The position numbers and the translations under genes are program-made. Under the pieces are notes generated by a model, which was not told the origin of the DNA, ran no database searches, and was given only the letters and a program-made list of their open reading frames with translations. 64,000 bases of DNA. Source: Nocardioides sp. 1609 (lineage in GTDB: Bacteria; Actinomycetota; Actinomycetes; Propionibacteriales; Nocardioidaceae). Location of the stretch: NCBI RefSeq assembly GCF_004522105.1, contig NZ_SPUJ01000006.1, positions 124,001 through 188,000 of the forward strand. The letters are read 5' to 3'. Within the stretch, counting starts at the first letter, position 1, and each line of letters opens with the position of its first letter. Shown piece by piece: positions 39,106 to 48,762 of the stretch.

Positions 39106-39260
39106 CAGGAGGCCTGCGGGCGCTTGAGGAACGCGACCAGGCCGCCCTGGGCGTTGGTGTGGATCGCCACCAGCTCCCAGCCGTCCTGTCCGAAGTTGTT
39201 CAGCATCAGCGCTTCGTTGTGGAGCGGAATCGGCGCCACCTGGTACTCCCACTTGGTCAT
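39105..39260 (-). CDS. DUF4177 small protein (Rv3678A-like)
   Basis: 51 residues from ATG 39260: MTKWEYQVAPIPLHN..., ending FLKRPQAS. Matches the short DUF4177 protein found before ridA in actinobacteria; function unknown. TAGGGT lies seven bases before the ATG with no ribosome site, a clear leaderless-type promoter that likely drives the DUF4177-ridA-nudix-MBL operon. Confidence 0.85.
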   Translation of the reverse strand: MTKWEYQVAPIPLHNEALMLNNFGQDGWELVAIHTNAQGGLVAFLKRPQAS

Positions 39261-39352
39261 GCTCGGCACCCTACTAGCGCCGCACCGGGAGCGGTCCGGC
39301 GTCATCCCGTGGTCTGACGCCCCGGCGCCCACCGGGCCCTAGGTTGGACGGC

Positions 39353-40549
39353 GTGGAGAGCCCCGACGCACTCGACCGCCTGCGCCAGCCCTGGCGGCTG
39401 ACGCCGCGCGGGGAGCGCCGCCTCGACGTCGGGCTCGTCGTCCTGCTGCTCCTGCCCGCCCCGCTGTACGTCGCCGGGGGGCTCCTGGTCGGGGTGGTGC
39501 TGGTGCCGCTCCAGGCCCTCCCCCTGCTGTGGCGCCGGACGCACCCCGACCGGGCCTTCGCCGGTGTCGCGCTGGCGAGCGCGCTCCAGGTGCCGCTGAC
39601 CGGGACGCCGCTCCACACCCAGGTCGCGTTCCCGGTCGCGGTCTACTCGGTGGCGCGGTTCTCCTCCGCCCTCGGCGGGGCCGTCGCGCTGGCGGTGGGG
39701 GTCGTGGCGGCCGCGGTGGCGTCGTTCGACTGGATCCGCGGCTTCGACGGCGACGTCTCGCTGCGTACCTTCCTCCCCTACTTCCTCACCGTCGGCGCCT
39801 TCGTGGTCACCGGCTGGGCCCTCGGCACGCTCGGCCGCACCCGGCGCGCGTACGTCGACGCGCTGGTCGAGCGGGGCGAGCGGATCCGCCGGGACGCCGA
39901 GCAGCAGGTCGCGCTGGCGGCGTCGGCCGAGCGGGCCCGGATCGCGCGCGAGATGCACGACGTGGTCGCGCACGGGTTGACCGTGATGGTCGTGCAGGCC
40001 GACGGTGCCCGGTACGCTGCGGCGCAGGACCCCGCGGTCGCGACCGAGACCCTGGCCCGGATCTCGGCGACCGGACGCGAGGCGCTGACCGACATGCGCC
40101 AGCTGCTGGGACTGCTGCGCGCCGAGGAGTCGAGCGGGCGCAGTCCGCTGCCGGGGCTCGACGACCTGCCGACGCTCCTCGACGACGCCCGCGCCGGCGC
40201 CCGGGCCGGCGCCGACGAGGACGTCGTGCTGGTCGACCCGGTCGACCTCGTCGGGCTCGACGGTCCGGTGCCGGCCGCGGCCGGGCTGACGGCGTACCGC
40301 GTGGTGCAGGAGGCGCTGACGAACGTCCACAAGCACGCCGGGCCCGGGGTGCGGGTGCAGGTGTCGGTGCACGTGGACGACGCGATCCGGATCGAGGTCG
40401 TCGACGACGGACGCGGCGCCGCGGCCCCGGACGGCGGCGGGCACGGCCTGCTCGGGATGCGCGAGCGCGTCGACGTCCACGGCGGGTCCCTCGAGACCGG
40501 ACCCCGGCCGGGCGGCGGGTTCGGCGTCCGCGCGACGATCCCCCTGTGA
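39353..40549 (+). CDS. DesK/LiaS-type sensor histidine kinase
   Basis: 398 residues from GTG 39353; TAGGTT seven bases upstream supports this start over a TTG at 39344. About four to five N-terminal membrane helices (~25-150), a HisKA_3 domain with phospho-His in REMHDVVAHGL (~residue 202), and a NarL-type ATPase (VVDDGRG, GHGLLGMRERV). It lacks a large extracellular domain, as in intramembrane-sensing kinases that detect cell-envelope stress or antimicrobial peptides. Coupled to its regulator and followed by an ABC exporter. Confidence 0.9.
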   Translation: MESPDALDRLRQPWRLTPRGERRLDVGLVVLLLLPAPLYVAGGLLVGVVLVPLQALPLLWRRTHPDRAFAGVALASALQVPLTGTPLHTQVAFPVAVYSVARFSSALGGAVALAVGVVAAAVASFDWIRGFDGDVSLRTFLPYFLTVGAFVVTGWALGTLGRTRRAYVDALVERGERIRRDAEQQVALAASAERARIAREMHDVVAHGLTVMVVQADGARYAAAQDPAVATETLARISATGREALTDMRQLLGLLRAEESSGRSPLPGLDDLPTLLDDARAGARAGADEDVVLVDPVDLVGLDGPVPAAAGLTAYRVVQEALTNVHKHAGPGVRVQVSVHVDDAIRIEVVDDGRGAAAPDGGGHGLLGMRERVDVHGGSLETGPRPGGGFGVRATIPL

Positions 40550-41211
40550 GTGCGCCCGTGAGCGAGTCGATCCGCGTCTTCCTCGTCGACGACCAGCAGA
40601 TGGTCCGCGCGGGCTTCCGGATGCTCGTCGACAGCCAGCCCGACCTGACGGTCGTCGGGGAGGCCGGCGACGGGCGCGAGGCCGTCGACCGGCTCGCGGT
40701 CACCGGCTGCGACGTCGTCCTGATGGACGTGAGGATGCCGGTCCTGGACGGCGTCGGCGCGACCGCGCTCGTGACCGCCCGTCCGGACGCGCCCCGGGTG
40801 CTGGTGCTCACGACGTTCGACCTCGACGAGCACGCCTTCGCCGCGATCCGGGCGGGCGCGGCCGGCTTCCTGCTCAAGGACGCCGCCCCCGACGACCTGC
40901 TCGCCGCGATCCGGACCGTGCACGCCGGCGACGCCGTCGTCGCCCCCAGCACCACCCGCCGGCTCCTCGACCACGTGGCCGCCTCCGCCCCGGCGCCCGT
41001 CGTCGACGACCGCCGGCTGCGCGAGCTGACCGACCGCGAGCGCCAGGTGCTGGTGCTGGTCGGCCGCGGCCGCTCCAACCACGAGATCGCCGCCGACCTC
41101 GTCGTCGCCGAGGCCACCGTCAAGACCCACGTCAGCCGGCTGCTCGCCAAGACCGGCTCCCGCGACCGGGTCCAGCTCGTGGTCCTCGCCTTCGAGTCCG
41201 GCCTGGTCTGA
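40546..41211 (+). CDS. NarL/LuxR-family response regulator
   Basis: 221 residues from GTG 40546 (GTGA overlap with the kinase). Receiver with VFLVDDQQMVRAGF, phospho-Asp in VVLMDVRMP and LLKDAAPDDLL; LuxR HTH with LTDRERQVLVLVGRGRSNHEIA. A second in-frame GTG lies at 40558. Likely activates the downstream ABC transporter genes, starting 81 bases later. Confidence 0.92.
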   Translation: MSAPVSESIRVFLVDDQQMVRAGFRMLVDSQPDLTVVGEAGDGREAVDRLAVTGCDVVLMDVRMPVLDGVGATALVTARPDAPRVLVLTTFDLDEHAFAAIRAGAAGFLLKDAAPDDLLAAIRTVHAGDAVVAPSTTRRLLDHVAASAPAPVVDDRRLRELTDRERQVLVLVGRGRSNHEIAADLVVAEATVKTHVSRLLAKTGSRDRVQLVVLAFESGLV

Positions 41212-41292
41212 CCCGGGTCATCCCGTGGGCGGACCCCGAGACCATCCCGCGGCCTGAGGATCGAGGCACCGGGCTCCGGCAGCGTTCTCGTC

Positions 41293-42063
41293 ATGACGAG
41301 CACCCTCTCCCCGCCCGGAACACCTCCCGGCCCTCCCACCGGCCCGCCGGCCGCCACGGCCCGTGGCCTGACCCGCACCTACGGACGCGGCGACGCCGCC
41401 GTGCACGCCCTGCGCGGCGTCGACCTCGACCTGCCGCGGGGCCGCTTCACCGCGATCATGGGCCCGTCGGGGTCGGGCAAGTCGACGCTGATGCACTGCC
41501 TGGCCGGCCTCGACGTGCCCGACGCCGGCACGGTCGCGGTCGCCGGTGTCGCGCTCGAGAGCCTCGACGACACGGCGCTGACCCTGTTCCGGCGCGAGCA
41601 CGTCGGCTTCGTCTTCCAGAGCTTCAACCTGCTGCCGATGCTTACCGCCCAGCAGAACGTCGTGCTCCCGCTCGACCTCGCCGGACGCCGCCCCGACCCG
41701 GCCCGCCTCGCCGAGGTCGTCGACACCCTCGGCCTCCGCGACCGGCTCGGCCACCGCCCCTCCGAGCTCTCCGGCGGGCAGCAGCAGCGGGTCGCGATCG
41801 CCCGCGCGCTGGTCGCCCAGCCGGCGATCGTCTTCGCCGACGAGCCGACCGGCAACCTCGACAGCGAGTCGTCGGCCGAGGTGCTGGGCTTCCTGCGCCG
41901 CTCGGTGCGCGAGCTCGGCCAGACCGTCGTGATGGTCACCCACGAGGTCGACGCGGCGGCCTACGCCGACGACGTCGTCGTCATCGCCGACGGCGCCGTC
42001 CGGGCGCACCTCGTCGACCCGGGCGCCGACGTCCTCCTCGCGACCCTGCGCGGCGACCGATGA
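41293..42063 (+). CDS. ABC transporter ATP-binding protein (MacB/LolD-like)
   Basis: 256 residues. Walker A GPSGSGKST, signature LSGGQQQRV, Walker B IVFADEPTGNLDS. The N-terminus is a Pro/Gly/Thr-rich linker of ~25 residues. Belongs to the 3.A.1.122/134-type exporters that work with FtsX-like permeases, often for peptide-antibiotic resistance. Overlaps the permease gene by four bases. Confidence 0.94.
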   Translation: MTSTLSPPGTPPGPPTGPPAATARGLTRTYGRGDAAVHALRGVDLDLPRGRFTAIMGPSGSGKSTLMHCLAGLDVPDAGTVAVAGVALESLDDTALTLFRREHVGFVFQSFNLLPMLTAQQNVVLPLDLAGRRPDPARLAEVVDTLGLRDRLGHRPSELSGGQQQRVAIARALVAQPAIVFADEPTGNLDSESSAEVLGFLRRSVRELGQTVVMVTHEVDAAAYADDVVVIADGAVRAHLVDPGADVLLATLRGDR

Positions 42064-44483
42064 GGACCGTCGTCCTGGCCTCGTTGCGCACCCACACCCG
42101 CCGCTACGTCGCCGCCGCGCTGGCCGTCGTCATCGGCGTGGCCTTCGTGGTGACCACGGCGGCGCTGTCGTCGGCGACCCGCGACGGGCTCACCCGCGGC
42201 GTCTCGGCCCCGTACGACGGCGCCGACGTGGTCGCCACCGACCTCGTCGGGCGCGACGCCGCCGCGCTGGTCGCGGCTGCCGAGGAGGACGGGGCGGAGG
42301 GGGCCGAGGCGAGCGTCCTGGGCTGGGCCTCCCTGCCGGTCCGCCGCGACGGCCGCACCCTGGACGGCGTCGACGAGGTCGCCCAGGTCACCACCACGCC
42401 GACGCTGCGCTGGCCCGAGCTGGTCGACGGCGCCTTCCCCGCCGGCGCCGGCGAGGCCGTCGTGGACGCCGGTGCCGCCGAGCGGGCCGACCTCGGCGTG
42501 GGCGACGAGCTCAGCATCGGCCAGGGCGACCGGGCCACCGACGTCCGCGTGGTCGGACTCGTCGACTCCCCCTCCCAGCTCGTCCGGGCCGACGTCTACG
42601 TGACGTGGGCCGACCTCGCGCCGTACGCCGACGAGCTGTACGTCGACAGCCTGGCCTGGGCCGGCGGCACCGACGCACTGACCGACGCCGTGCCCCACGC
42701 GACGGTGCAGGACGCCCGTGGGTACGTCGAGGAGGTGACCGCCGAGATCAACCGCGGCGTCGACGTGGTGGCGATCCTGCTGCTGCTGTTCGCCTCGATC
42801 GCGCTGTTCGTGTCGGTGCTGGTCATCTCCAACACCTTCTCGATCCTCTTCGCCCAGCGCCAGCGCGACTTCGCGCTGCTGCGCTGCGTCGGCGCCACCC
42901 GCCGCCAGGTCCTGCGCTCGGTGCGGCTCGAGGCCCTCGTGCTCGGTCTCGTCGCCTCGGCGACCGGCCTGGCGGCGGGCACCGCGGCCGGCCTCGCGAT
43001 CGTCGCGGTCGTCGACTCCCGCTTCCCCACCGCCGACCTGGGCAGCGCCTCGGTCTCGCCCGGCTGGTACGCCGGCGCCGCGGTCACCGGCGTCGTCGTC
43101 ACCCTCGTCGCGGCGTGGCTGCCGACCCGGCGGGTGACCGCGGTCAGCCCGCTCGCCGCCCTGCGCCCCGACACCGGCATCGACGCGCGCACCGCTGCGG
43201 GTCGGACCCGGGTCGCCCTCGGCGTGGCCGCCCTCGTCGGTGGTGCCGGCCTGCTCGCCCTGTCGGTGTCGACGACGAGCCCGCTGGTGATGGTGGTCGG
43301 CGGCACCACCGCGTTCAGCGGCGTGCTGCTGCTCGGGCCGCTGCTGGTGCCGGCACTGATCGGGTTCACCGGCCGGGCGGCGTCCCGCGTCCTCGGCACC
43401 CCGGGGCGGCTGGCCACCGGCAACGCCGTGCGCCACCCGCGGCGCACGGCCGCCACCACGGCGTCCCTGCTCATCGGGGTGACGCTGACGACCGCCGTCC
43501 TCACCGGGATGGCGAGCGCCCGTGGCGCCGTCGACGACGAGATGGACGCCTCGCACCCGCTCGACGCGACGCTCACCGCCGGCGGGGCCGGCCTGCCGGA
43601 CCGCGCGGTCGACGCCGTCCGGGCCGTCGACGGCGTGGACGACGTCCTCGCCGTCCCCGGGGTCCGCGCCGACGTCGGTGCGCTCGGCGCGGTCGCGGTG
43701 CTCGGCCGGCCGGCCGACGTCGCGGCGATCACCCGCGGTCCCGGCACCGTCCTCGAGGTCGGTGACGACGAGATCCTGCTGTCCTACGACCTCGTCTCGG
43801 GCCGGGAGGTGCCGAACCGGGTCGAGGTCACGGTCGACGGCCGCACCGAGCGGCTCCGCACCGTCCTCGGTGAGGGCTGGGGCTCCGCGGCCCTGGTCTC
43901 GGCGAGCACGCTCGCGGCGCTCACCGACACCCCCATGACCACCGCGCTCTGGGTCCGTGCCGACGACGGCGCGGACGCCGGCGCCCTCGCCGACGGGCTC
44001 GACGCCGTGGCCGCCGGGCTCGGGGCGTCGGCCGGCGGCGGCTTCGCCGAGCGCGGCTACGTCGACCTCCAGCTCGACGTCGTCACCGGCGCCGTCGTCG
44101 GCCTCCTCGGGATCGCCGTCGTCATCGCGCTCATCGGGATCGCCAACACCCTCGGGCTGTCGGTCCTCGAGCGCGGTCGCGAGCACGCCCTGCTGCGGGC
44201 GCTCGGCCTGACCCGCCGTCAGCTCCGCACCATGCTGGGCCTCGAGGCCGTGCTGCTCTCGGTCGTCGCCACCGTCCTCGGCACCGTCATCGGGACGTCG
44301 TTCGCCTGGGTCGGCGTGCAGGCCATGGTGCGCTCGGTGGTGCCCGAGGCGCCGCTGGTGCTGCCGCTCGGACAGCTCGCGGTCGTCGTCCTCGTCTCGG
44401 CCGCGGCGGGCCTGCTGGCGTGCGTGCTGCCCGCGCGCCGCGCGGCGCGGGTCAGCCCGGCCGCCGGGCTGGCCCTCGACTGA
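42060..44483 (+). CDS. FtsX-like ABC transporter permease
   Basis: 807 residues, two FtsX domains. N-terminal helix (~15-35) and MacB-type periplasmic domain (~40-215), helices around 240-265, 290-320, 340-360, a second extracytoplasmic domain (~485-650), and three terminal helices to 800. GIANTLGLSVLERGREHALLRALG near residue 690 is typical. Works with the preceding ATPase; the adjacent envelope-stress two-component system suggests export or removal of an envelope-active compound. No terminator is visible in the 21 bases before the convergent permease gene. Confidence 0.92.
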   Translation: MRTVVLASLRTHTRRYVAAALAVVIGVAFVVTTAALSSATRDGLTRGVSAPYDGADVVATDLVGRDAAALVAAAEEDGAEGAEASVLGWASLPVRRDGRTLDGVDEVAQVTTTPTLRWPELVDGAFPAGAGEAVVDAGAAERADLGVGDELSIGQGDRATDVRVVGLVDSPSQLVRADVYVTWADLAPYADELYVDSLAWAGGTDALTDAVPHATVQDARGYVEEVTAEINRGVDVVAILLLLFASIALFVSVLVISNTFSILFAQRQRDFALLRCVGATRRQVLRSVRLEALVLGLVASATGLAAGTAAGLAIVAVVDSRFPTADLGSASVSPGWYAGAAVTGVVVTLVAAWLPTRRVTAVSPLAALRPDTGIDARTAAGRTRVALGVAALVGGAGLLALSVSTTSPLVMVVGGTTAFSGVLLLGPLLVPALIGFTGRAASRVLGTPGRLATGNAVRHPRRTAATTASLLIGVTLTTAVLTGMASARGAVDDEMDASHPLDATLTAGGAGLPDRAVDAVRAVDGVDDVLAVPGVRADVGALGAVAVLGRPADVAAITRGPGTVLEVGDDEILLSYDLVSGREVPNRVEVTVDGRTERLRTVLGEGWGSAALVSASTLAALTDTPMTTALWVRADDGADAGALADGLDAVAAGLGASAGGGFAERGYVDLQLDVVTGAVVGLLGIAVVIALIGIANTLGLSVLERGREHALLRALGLTRRQLRTMLGLEAVLLSVVATVLGTVIGTSFAWVGVQAMVRSVVPEAPLVLPLGQLAVVVLVSAAAGLLACVLPARRAARVSPAAGLALD

Positions 44484-44504
44484 GGGCCGAGGGCCGGACC
44501 CGGC

Positions 44505-46034
44505 TCAGGACTTGTCGAGGGTGGTGCCGCCGCCGGCGGCCGGCTTGTCGTGCAGGGCCGGCTCACCCTCCCGGCCGAGCCGGCTGTGGCTGCGTCCGTA
44601 GAGGAAGTAGACGACGAACCCGATGGCCATCCAGATCACGAACCGCTCCCAGGTCTCGCCGGTGAGGTTCAGCATCAGGTAGAAGCACATGAGGACCGAG
44701 AGGGTCGCGACCACGGGGGCGAACGGCGTCCGGAAGGCGCGCGGGAGGTCGGGACGGGTGCGCCGCAGGACCAGGACGCCGATGCTGACCAGGATGAAGG
44801 CGAAGAGCGTGCCGATGTTCACCAGGTTGGCCAGCGTCTCGAGGTCGAGGAAGCCGGCCAGGGCGGCGACGACGACGCCGGTGATCAGGGTGATCCGGTG
44901 CGGCGTGCCGAACTTCGGGTGCGTGCGGGCCAGCCCGCGGGGCAGGAGGCCGTCGCGCGCCATCGCGAACGCGACCCGGCTCTGGCCGAGCATCAGGATC
45001 ATGCAGACGACGATCAGCCCGATGCACGCGCCGACCGCGACCACGTCGCGCACCCAGGTGATGCCGGCCGCCTCGAACGCCGTCGACAGCGGGGCGGGGT
45101 CGTTGGGGTCGATGTCCTTGTAGCTCTGCACGCCGGTCACCACCAGGCTCACCGCGGCGTACAGGACGGTCACGATGGCGAGCGAGGACAGGATGCCGAT
45201 CGGGACGTCGCGCTGCGGGTTCTTGGCCTCCTCGGCGGTCGTCGCGACGACGTCGAAGCCGATGAAGGCGAAGAACACGACGGCCGCGCCGGAGATGACG
45301 CCGGCGACCCCGAAGATCGCGGGCTCGATGCCGAGCAGCGAGGTGATGAGCGGCAGGCTGCGGAACCCGCCGTCGGAGTCGGGCGTCGGCGCCGACTCGG
45401 GGATGAACGGGACCCAGTTGTCGGCGTTGACGGCGGTCAGCCCGACGACGATGACGATGGCCACCACGAGCAGCTTGATGGCCACCACGACCAGGTTGAA
45501 CGCGCTGGAGAGCTTGGTGCCGAGGATGAGCAGGCCCATCACCAGCAGCGAGATGATCACGGCCGGCAGGTCGATGAAGCCCTCGCTCGCCGACGCCACC
45601 TGGGTCGGGACCTCGACCCCGAAGATGTCGAGCACCGTCTGGAAGTAGCCGGAGAAGCCGGCGGCCAGGGCGGCCGACCCGATGGTGAACTCGAGCACGA
45701 GGTCCCACCCGATGGTCCAGGCCACGAGCTCGCCGAGCGTCGCGTAGCTGAACGTGTAGGCGCTGCCGGCCACCGGGACGGTGGAGGCGAACTCGGCGTA
45801 GCAGAGCCCGGCGAGCCCGCAGGCGATCGCGGCGATGAGGAAGCTGAGCGCGAGCGCCGGCCCCGAGTTGGAGGCGGCGACCTTGCCGGTCAGCACGAAG
45901 ATGCCGGCGCCGATGATGACGCCGACGCCGAAGATCGTGAGGTCGAGGGCGCCGAGGTCCTTGCGCAGCTTGGTCTCGGGATCGTCGGTGTCGGCGATGG
46001 ACTGCTCGATCGACTTGGTGCGGAACACGCTCAT
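44505..46034 (-). CDS. APC-family amino acid permease
   Basis: 509 residues from ATG 46034, 12-13 membrane helices. FGVGVIIGAGIFVLTG in helix 1 and YAEFASTVPVAGSAYTFSYATLGE are signatures of the cationic amino acid transporter (CAT/YfnA) branch. Acidic N-terminus (DTDDPETKLRKDLGALD) and a long extracytoplasmic loop after helix 7. Substrate probably a basic or broad-range amino acid; not determinable here. The upstream extension is shadow coding of the TfoX gene. Confidence 0.9.
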   Translation of the reverse strand: MSVFRTKSIEQSIADTDDPETKLRKDLGALDLTIFGVGVIIGAGIFVLTGKVAASNSGPALALSFLIAAIACGLAGLCYAEFASTVPVAGSAYTFSYATLGELVAWTIGWDLVLEFTIGSAALAAGFSGYFQTVLDIFGVEVPTQVASASEGFIDLPAVIISLLVMGLLILGTKLSSAFNLVVVAIKLLVVAIVIVVGLTAVNADNWVPFIPESAPTPDSDGGFRSLPLITSLLGIEPAIFGVAGVISGAAVVFFAFIGFDVVATTAEEAKNPQRDVPIGILSSLAIVTVLYAAVSLVVTGVQSYKDIDPNDPAPLSTAFEAAGITWVRDVVAVGACIGLIVVCMILMLGQSRVAFAMARDGLLPRGLARTHPKFGTPHRITLITGVVVAALAGFLDLETLANLVNIGTLFAFILVSIGVLVLRRTRPDLPRAFRTPFAPVVATLSVLMCFYLMLNLTGETWERFVIWMAIGFVVYFLYGRSHSRLGREGEPALHDKPAAGGGTTLDKS

Positions 46035-46166
46035 GACCGAGCAACCTGCCGCGTCGTGCCGGGCCGCGTCAACCACCGCCACCCCGACGGAGGGCCGGCG
46101 GCCCTCACGACGCGGCTGCGTCGACGACAGCAAGCCTCCTGGACCCGTGCCGGCGCACCGACCAGG

Positions 46167-46505
46167 ATGGTCGCCGTGGCGCACGACGAGACGCTGGCCG
46201 AGCGGGTCCGGGAGCTGATCGAGCAGCCCGTCGTGGAGAAGAGGATGTTCGGCGGGCTGGCCTTCATGCTCGACGGCACCATGGCCGTCTGCGTCAGCGG
46301 CCGGGGCGGGCTGCTGCTCCGCGTCGACGACGACGCGGAGCGGGCACGGCTGCTCGCCCGGGACCACGTCGAGCCGATGGTGATGGGCACCCGGACCTCG
46401 ACGACGTGGGTGCAGGTCGGGCCGGAGGCGCTCGACACCCGTCGCCGGCTCGCCGCCTGGGTGGCCCGCGGGGTGGCCAGCGCCCGGTCGCGACCGCCGA
46501 AGTAG
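46167..46505 (+). CDS. TfoX/Sxy N-terminal domain protein
   Basis: 112 residues from ATG 46167 (GTG 46176 is an alternative). TfoX_N fold: RVRELIEQPVVEKRMFGGLAFMLDG-like opening (key residues KRMFGGLAF) and TTWVQVGPEAL near the C-terminus. In gamma-proteobacteria TfoX/Sxy controls competence, but stand-alone TfoX_N proteins of actinobacteria have unknown function. Located just before the ArsA pair, whose -10 box includes this gene's stop codon. Confidence 0.82.
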   Translation: MVAVAHDETLAERVRELIEQPVVEKRMFGGLAFMLDGTMAVCVSGRGGLLLRVDDDAERARLLARDHVEPMVMGTRTSTTWVQVGPEALDTRRRLAAWVARGVASARSRPPK

Positions 46506-46516
46506 TGTCGGTGATC

Positions 46517-47506
46517 ATGACCGATTGGCCGCAGGTCCGGCTGCACGTCGTCACCGGCAAGGGCGGCACCGGCAAGTCCACGGTGGCGGCCGCGCTCGCC
46601 CTGGCGCTGGCCACGAAGGGCCGCAACGTGCTGCTCTGCGAGGTCGAGGGCCGCCAGGGCATCGCACGGATGTTCGACGTCGACCCCCTGCCGTTCGCCG
46701 AGCGCCGGCTCACCACCGGGCTCCCGGACGCCGACGGCGAGCCCGGGGTCGTGCACGCGCTGCACGTCGACCCCGAGGCGGCGCTGCTCGAGTACCTCTC
46801 GCTCTACTACAAGCTCGGCCGGGCCGGCCGGGCGCTCGACCGGTTCGGCGTCATCGAGTTCGCGACGACGATCGCGCCCGGCGTCCGCGACGTGCTGCTC
46901 ACGGGCAAGGTCTTCGAGGCCGTGCAGCGCAACAGCCGCAACAAGGGCGCGATCCACTACGACGCCGTCGTCCTCGACGCGCCGCCGACCGGACGGATCG
47001 TGCAGTTCCTCAACGTCAGCAACGAGCTGGCCGGGCTCGCCAAGGTCGGACCGGTCAAGTCGCAGGCCGACACGATGATGACGCTCTTCCGCTCCCCGCG
47101 GACCGCGGTGCACCTGGTCACGGTGCTCGAGGAGATGCCGGTCCAGGAGACCGCCGACGGGATCGGTGAGCTGCGGGCGGCCGACCTGCCGGTCGGCGGG
47201 GTCGTCGTCAACCAGGTGCGCCCGCGCGACCTGACCCCCGACCAGCTGGCCACGCTCGACGCCGGCACGGTCGCCGGCGAGCTCGCCGAGGCCGGGCTCG
47301 ACGAGACCCAGGTCGACGCCGTCGTCACCGACCTGCTCCTCGGCGGCCGCGAGCACGCCGAGCGCCGCGCCCTCGAGACCGCCCAGCGCGCGATCGTCGA
47401 CGCGCTCGACGTCCCGGCCTACGAGCTGCCGCGGCTCCCCCAGGGCGTCGACCTCGGTGCGCTCTACGAGCTCGCCGGCCTCCTCCGAGACCAGGGACTC
47501 GCCTGA
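46517..47506 (+). CDS. ArsA/Get3-like ATPase, first subunit (Rv3679-like)
   Basis: 329 residues from ATG 46517; TAGTGT eight bases before it includes the TfoX stop codon. Deviant Walker A GKGGTGKST, switch I/II around EVEGRQGIA and VVLDAPPTGRIVQFL. Lacks the arsenite-binding cysteines of true ArsA. In M. tuberculosis the orthologous pair Rv3679-Rv3680 forms a Get3-like heteromer. Probably a membrane-protein-targeting or stress-related ATPase. One-base overlap with the partner gene. Confidence 0.9.
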   Translation: MTDWPQVRLHVVTGKGGTGKSTVAAALALALATKGRNVLLCEVEGRQGIARMFDVDPLPFAERRLTTGLPDADGEPGVVHALHVDPEAALLEYLSLYYKLGRAGRALDRFGVIEFATTIAPGVRDVLLTGKVFEAVQRNSRNKGAIHYDAVVLDAPPTGRIVQFLNVSNELAGLAKVGPVKSQADTMMTLFRSPRTAVHLVTVLEEMPVQETADGIGELRAADLPVGGVVVNQVRPRDLTPDQLATLDAGTVAGELAEAGLDETQVDAVVTDLLLGGREHAERRALETAQRAIVDALDVPAYELPRLPQGVDLGALYELAGLLRDQGLA

Positions 47507-48702
47507 TGAACCAGCCACCTCGCGTCGGCCCGTCCGGTCGCCCCCGCGGCGCGGACGTCGGCGCCGCCGTCCTCGACGTCGACGCCCTGATCGACGACCG
47601 CGGCGTCGGCATCATCGTGTGCTGCGGCTCCGGTGGGGTCGGCAAGACCACGACGTCGGCCGCGCTCGCCCTGCGCGCGGCCGAGCGCGGCCGCCGGGTC
47701 GTCGTCCTGACCATCGACCCGGCCAAGCGGCTCGCGCAGGCGATGGGGATCGAGGCGCTCGACAACACCCCGCGGCCGGTCACCGGCGTCGACGGCGGGC
47801 CCGACGGCGGCTCCCTCGACGCGATGATGCTCGACATGAAGCGCACCTTCGACGAGGTGGTCGAGAGCCAGGCCAGCCCGGAGAAGGCGCGCCAGATCCT
47901 GGAGAACCCGTTCTACATCGCCCTGTCGAGCTCGTTCGCCGGGACGCAGGAGTACATGGCGATGGAGAAGCTCGGCCAGCTGCACGCCGACGCCCGCGCC
48001 GAGGGCAGCTACGACCTCATCGTCGTCGACACGCCGCCGTCGCGCTCGGCGCTCGACTTCCTCGACGCCCCCGAACGGCTCTCGAGCTTCCTCGACGGCC
48101 GGTTCATCAAGCTGCTGCTGGCGCCCGCCAAGGGCCCGCTCAAGCTGGTCGGCGCCGGCTTCGGGCTGATCACGAACGCGCTGACCAGGCTGCTCGGCGC
48201 CCAGGTGCTGCGCGACCTGCAGACCTTCGTCGCGGCGATCGACACCGTGTTCGGGGGCTTCCGGCAGCGGGCCTCGAAGACCTACGCGCTGCTCCAGGAC
48301 GAGGGGACGGCGTTCCTGGTGGTGGCCGCGCCCGAGCGGGACGCGCTGCGCGAGGCGGCGTACTTCGTGGACCGGCTCAGCGCCGACCGGATGCCGCTCG
48401 CGGGACTGATCGTCAACCGCGCCGCGGTGCCGCCCGCCGGGGACCTGTCGGCCGACGAGGCGATGGCGGCCTCCGAGCGGCTGCGGCGCAGCGACGCGAC
48501 GTCGACGACGGCCGGCCTGCTGCGCCTGCACGCCGACCGCACCCGGCTCGTGGAGCGGGAGGCCTGGCTGCGAGACCGGTTCGCGACGTCGCATCCGCAG
48601 GTGCCGACGGCGGTGGTGCCGGCGCTCGCGACCGACGTCCACGACCTCGACGGGCTCCGCCGCGTCGGCTCGCTGCTCGGCGGGGACGACGCGTCGGGGT
48701 GA
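47506..48702 (+). CDS. ArsA/Get3-like ATPase, second subunit (Rv3680-like)
   Basis: 398 residues. Deviant Walker A GSGGVGKTTTSAALA, TIDPAKRLAQAMG (typical ArsA motif) and VVDTPPSRSALDFLDAP. Larger than its partner, with a helical hydrophobic region (~residues 195-260: FIKLLLAPAKGPLKLV...) that could form a client-binding groove. TGATG-coupled, implying one-to-one synthesis with the first subunit. Convergent with whiB. Confidence 0.9.
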   Translation: MNQPPRVGPSGRPRGADVGAAVLDVDALIDDRGVGIIVCCGSGGVGKTTTSAALALRAAERGRRVVVLTIDPAKRLAQAMGIEALDNTPRPVTGVDGGPDGGSLDAMMLDMKRTFDEVVESQASPEKARQILENPFYIALSSSFAGTQEYMAMEKLGQLHADARAEGSYDLIVVDTPPSRSALDFLDAPERLSSFLDGRFIKLLLAPAKGPLKLVGAGFGLITNALTRLLGAQVLRDLQTFVAAIDTVFGGFRQRASKTYALLQDEGTAFLVVAAPERDALREAAYFVDRLSADRMPLAGLIVNRAAVPPAGDLSADEAMAASERLRRSDATSTTAGLLRLHADRTRLVEREAWLRDRFATSHPQVPTAVVPALATDVHDLDGLRRVGSLLGGDDASG

Positions 48703-48762
48703 GCACGGCGTGAGCCGGCGCTCGAGGTGACCTCGAACGCAGGCTCGGCCCGGGTCGAGCGG

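Noticed and set aside
46035..46166. AGGGCCGGCGGCCCT palindrome near 46100 as an operator
   Set aside because: Such GC-only palindromes are expected by chance at this composition; no supporting second copy.
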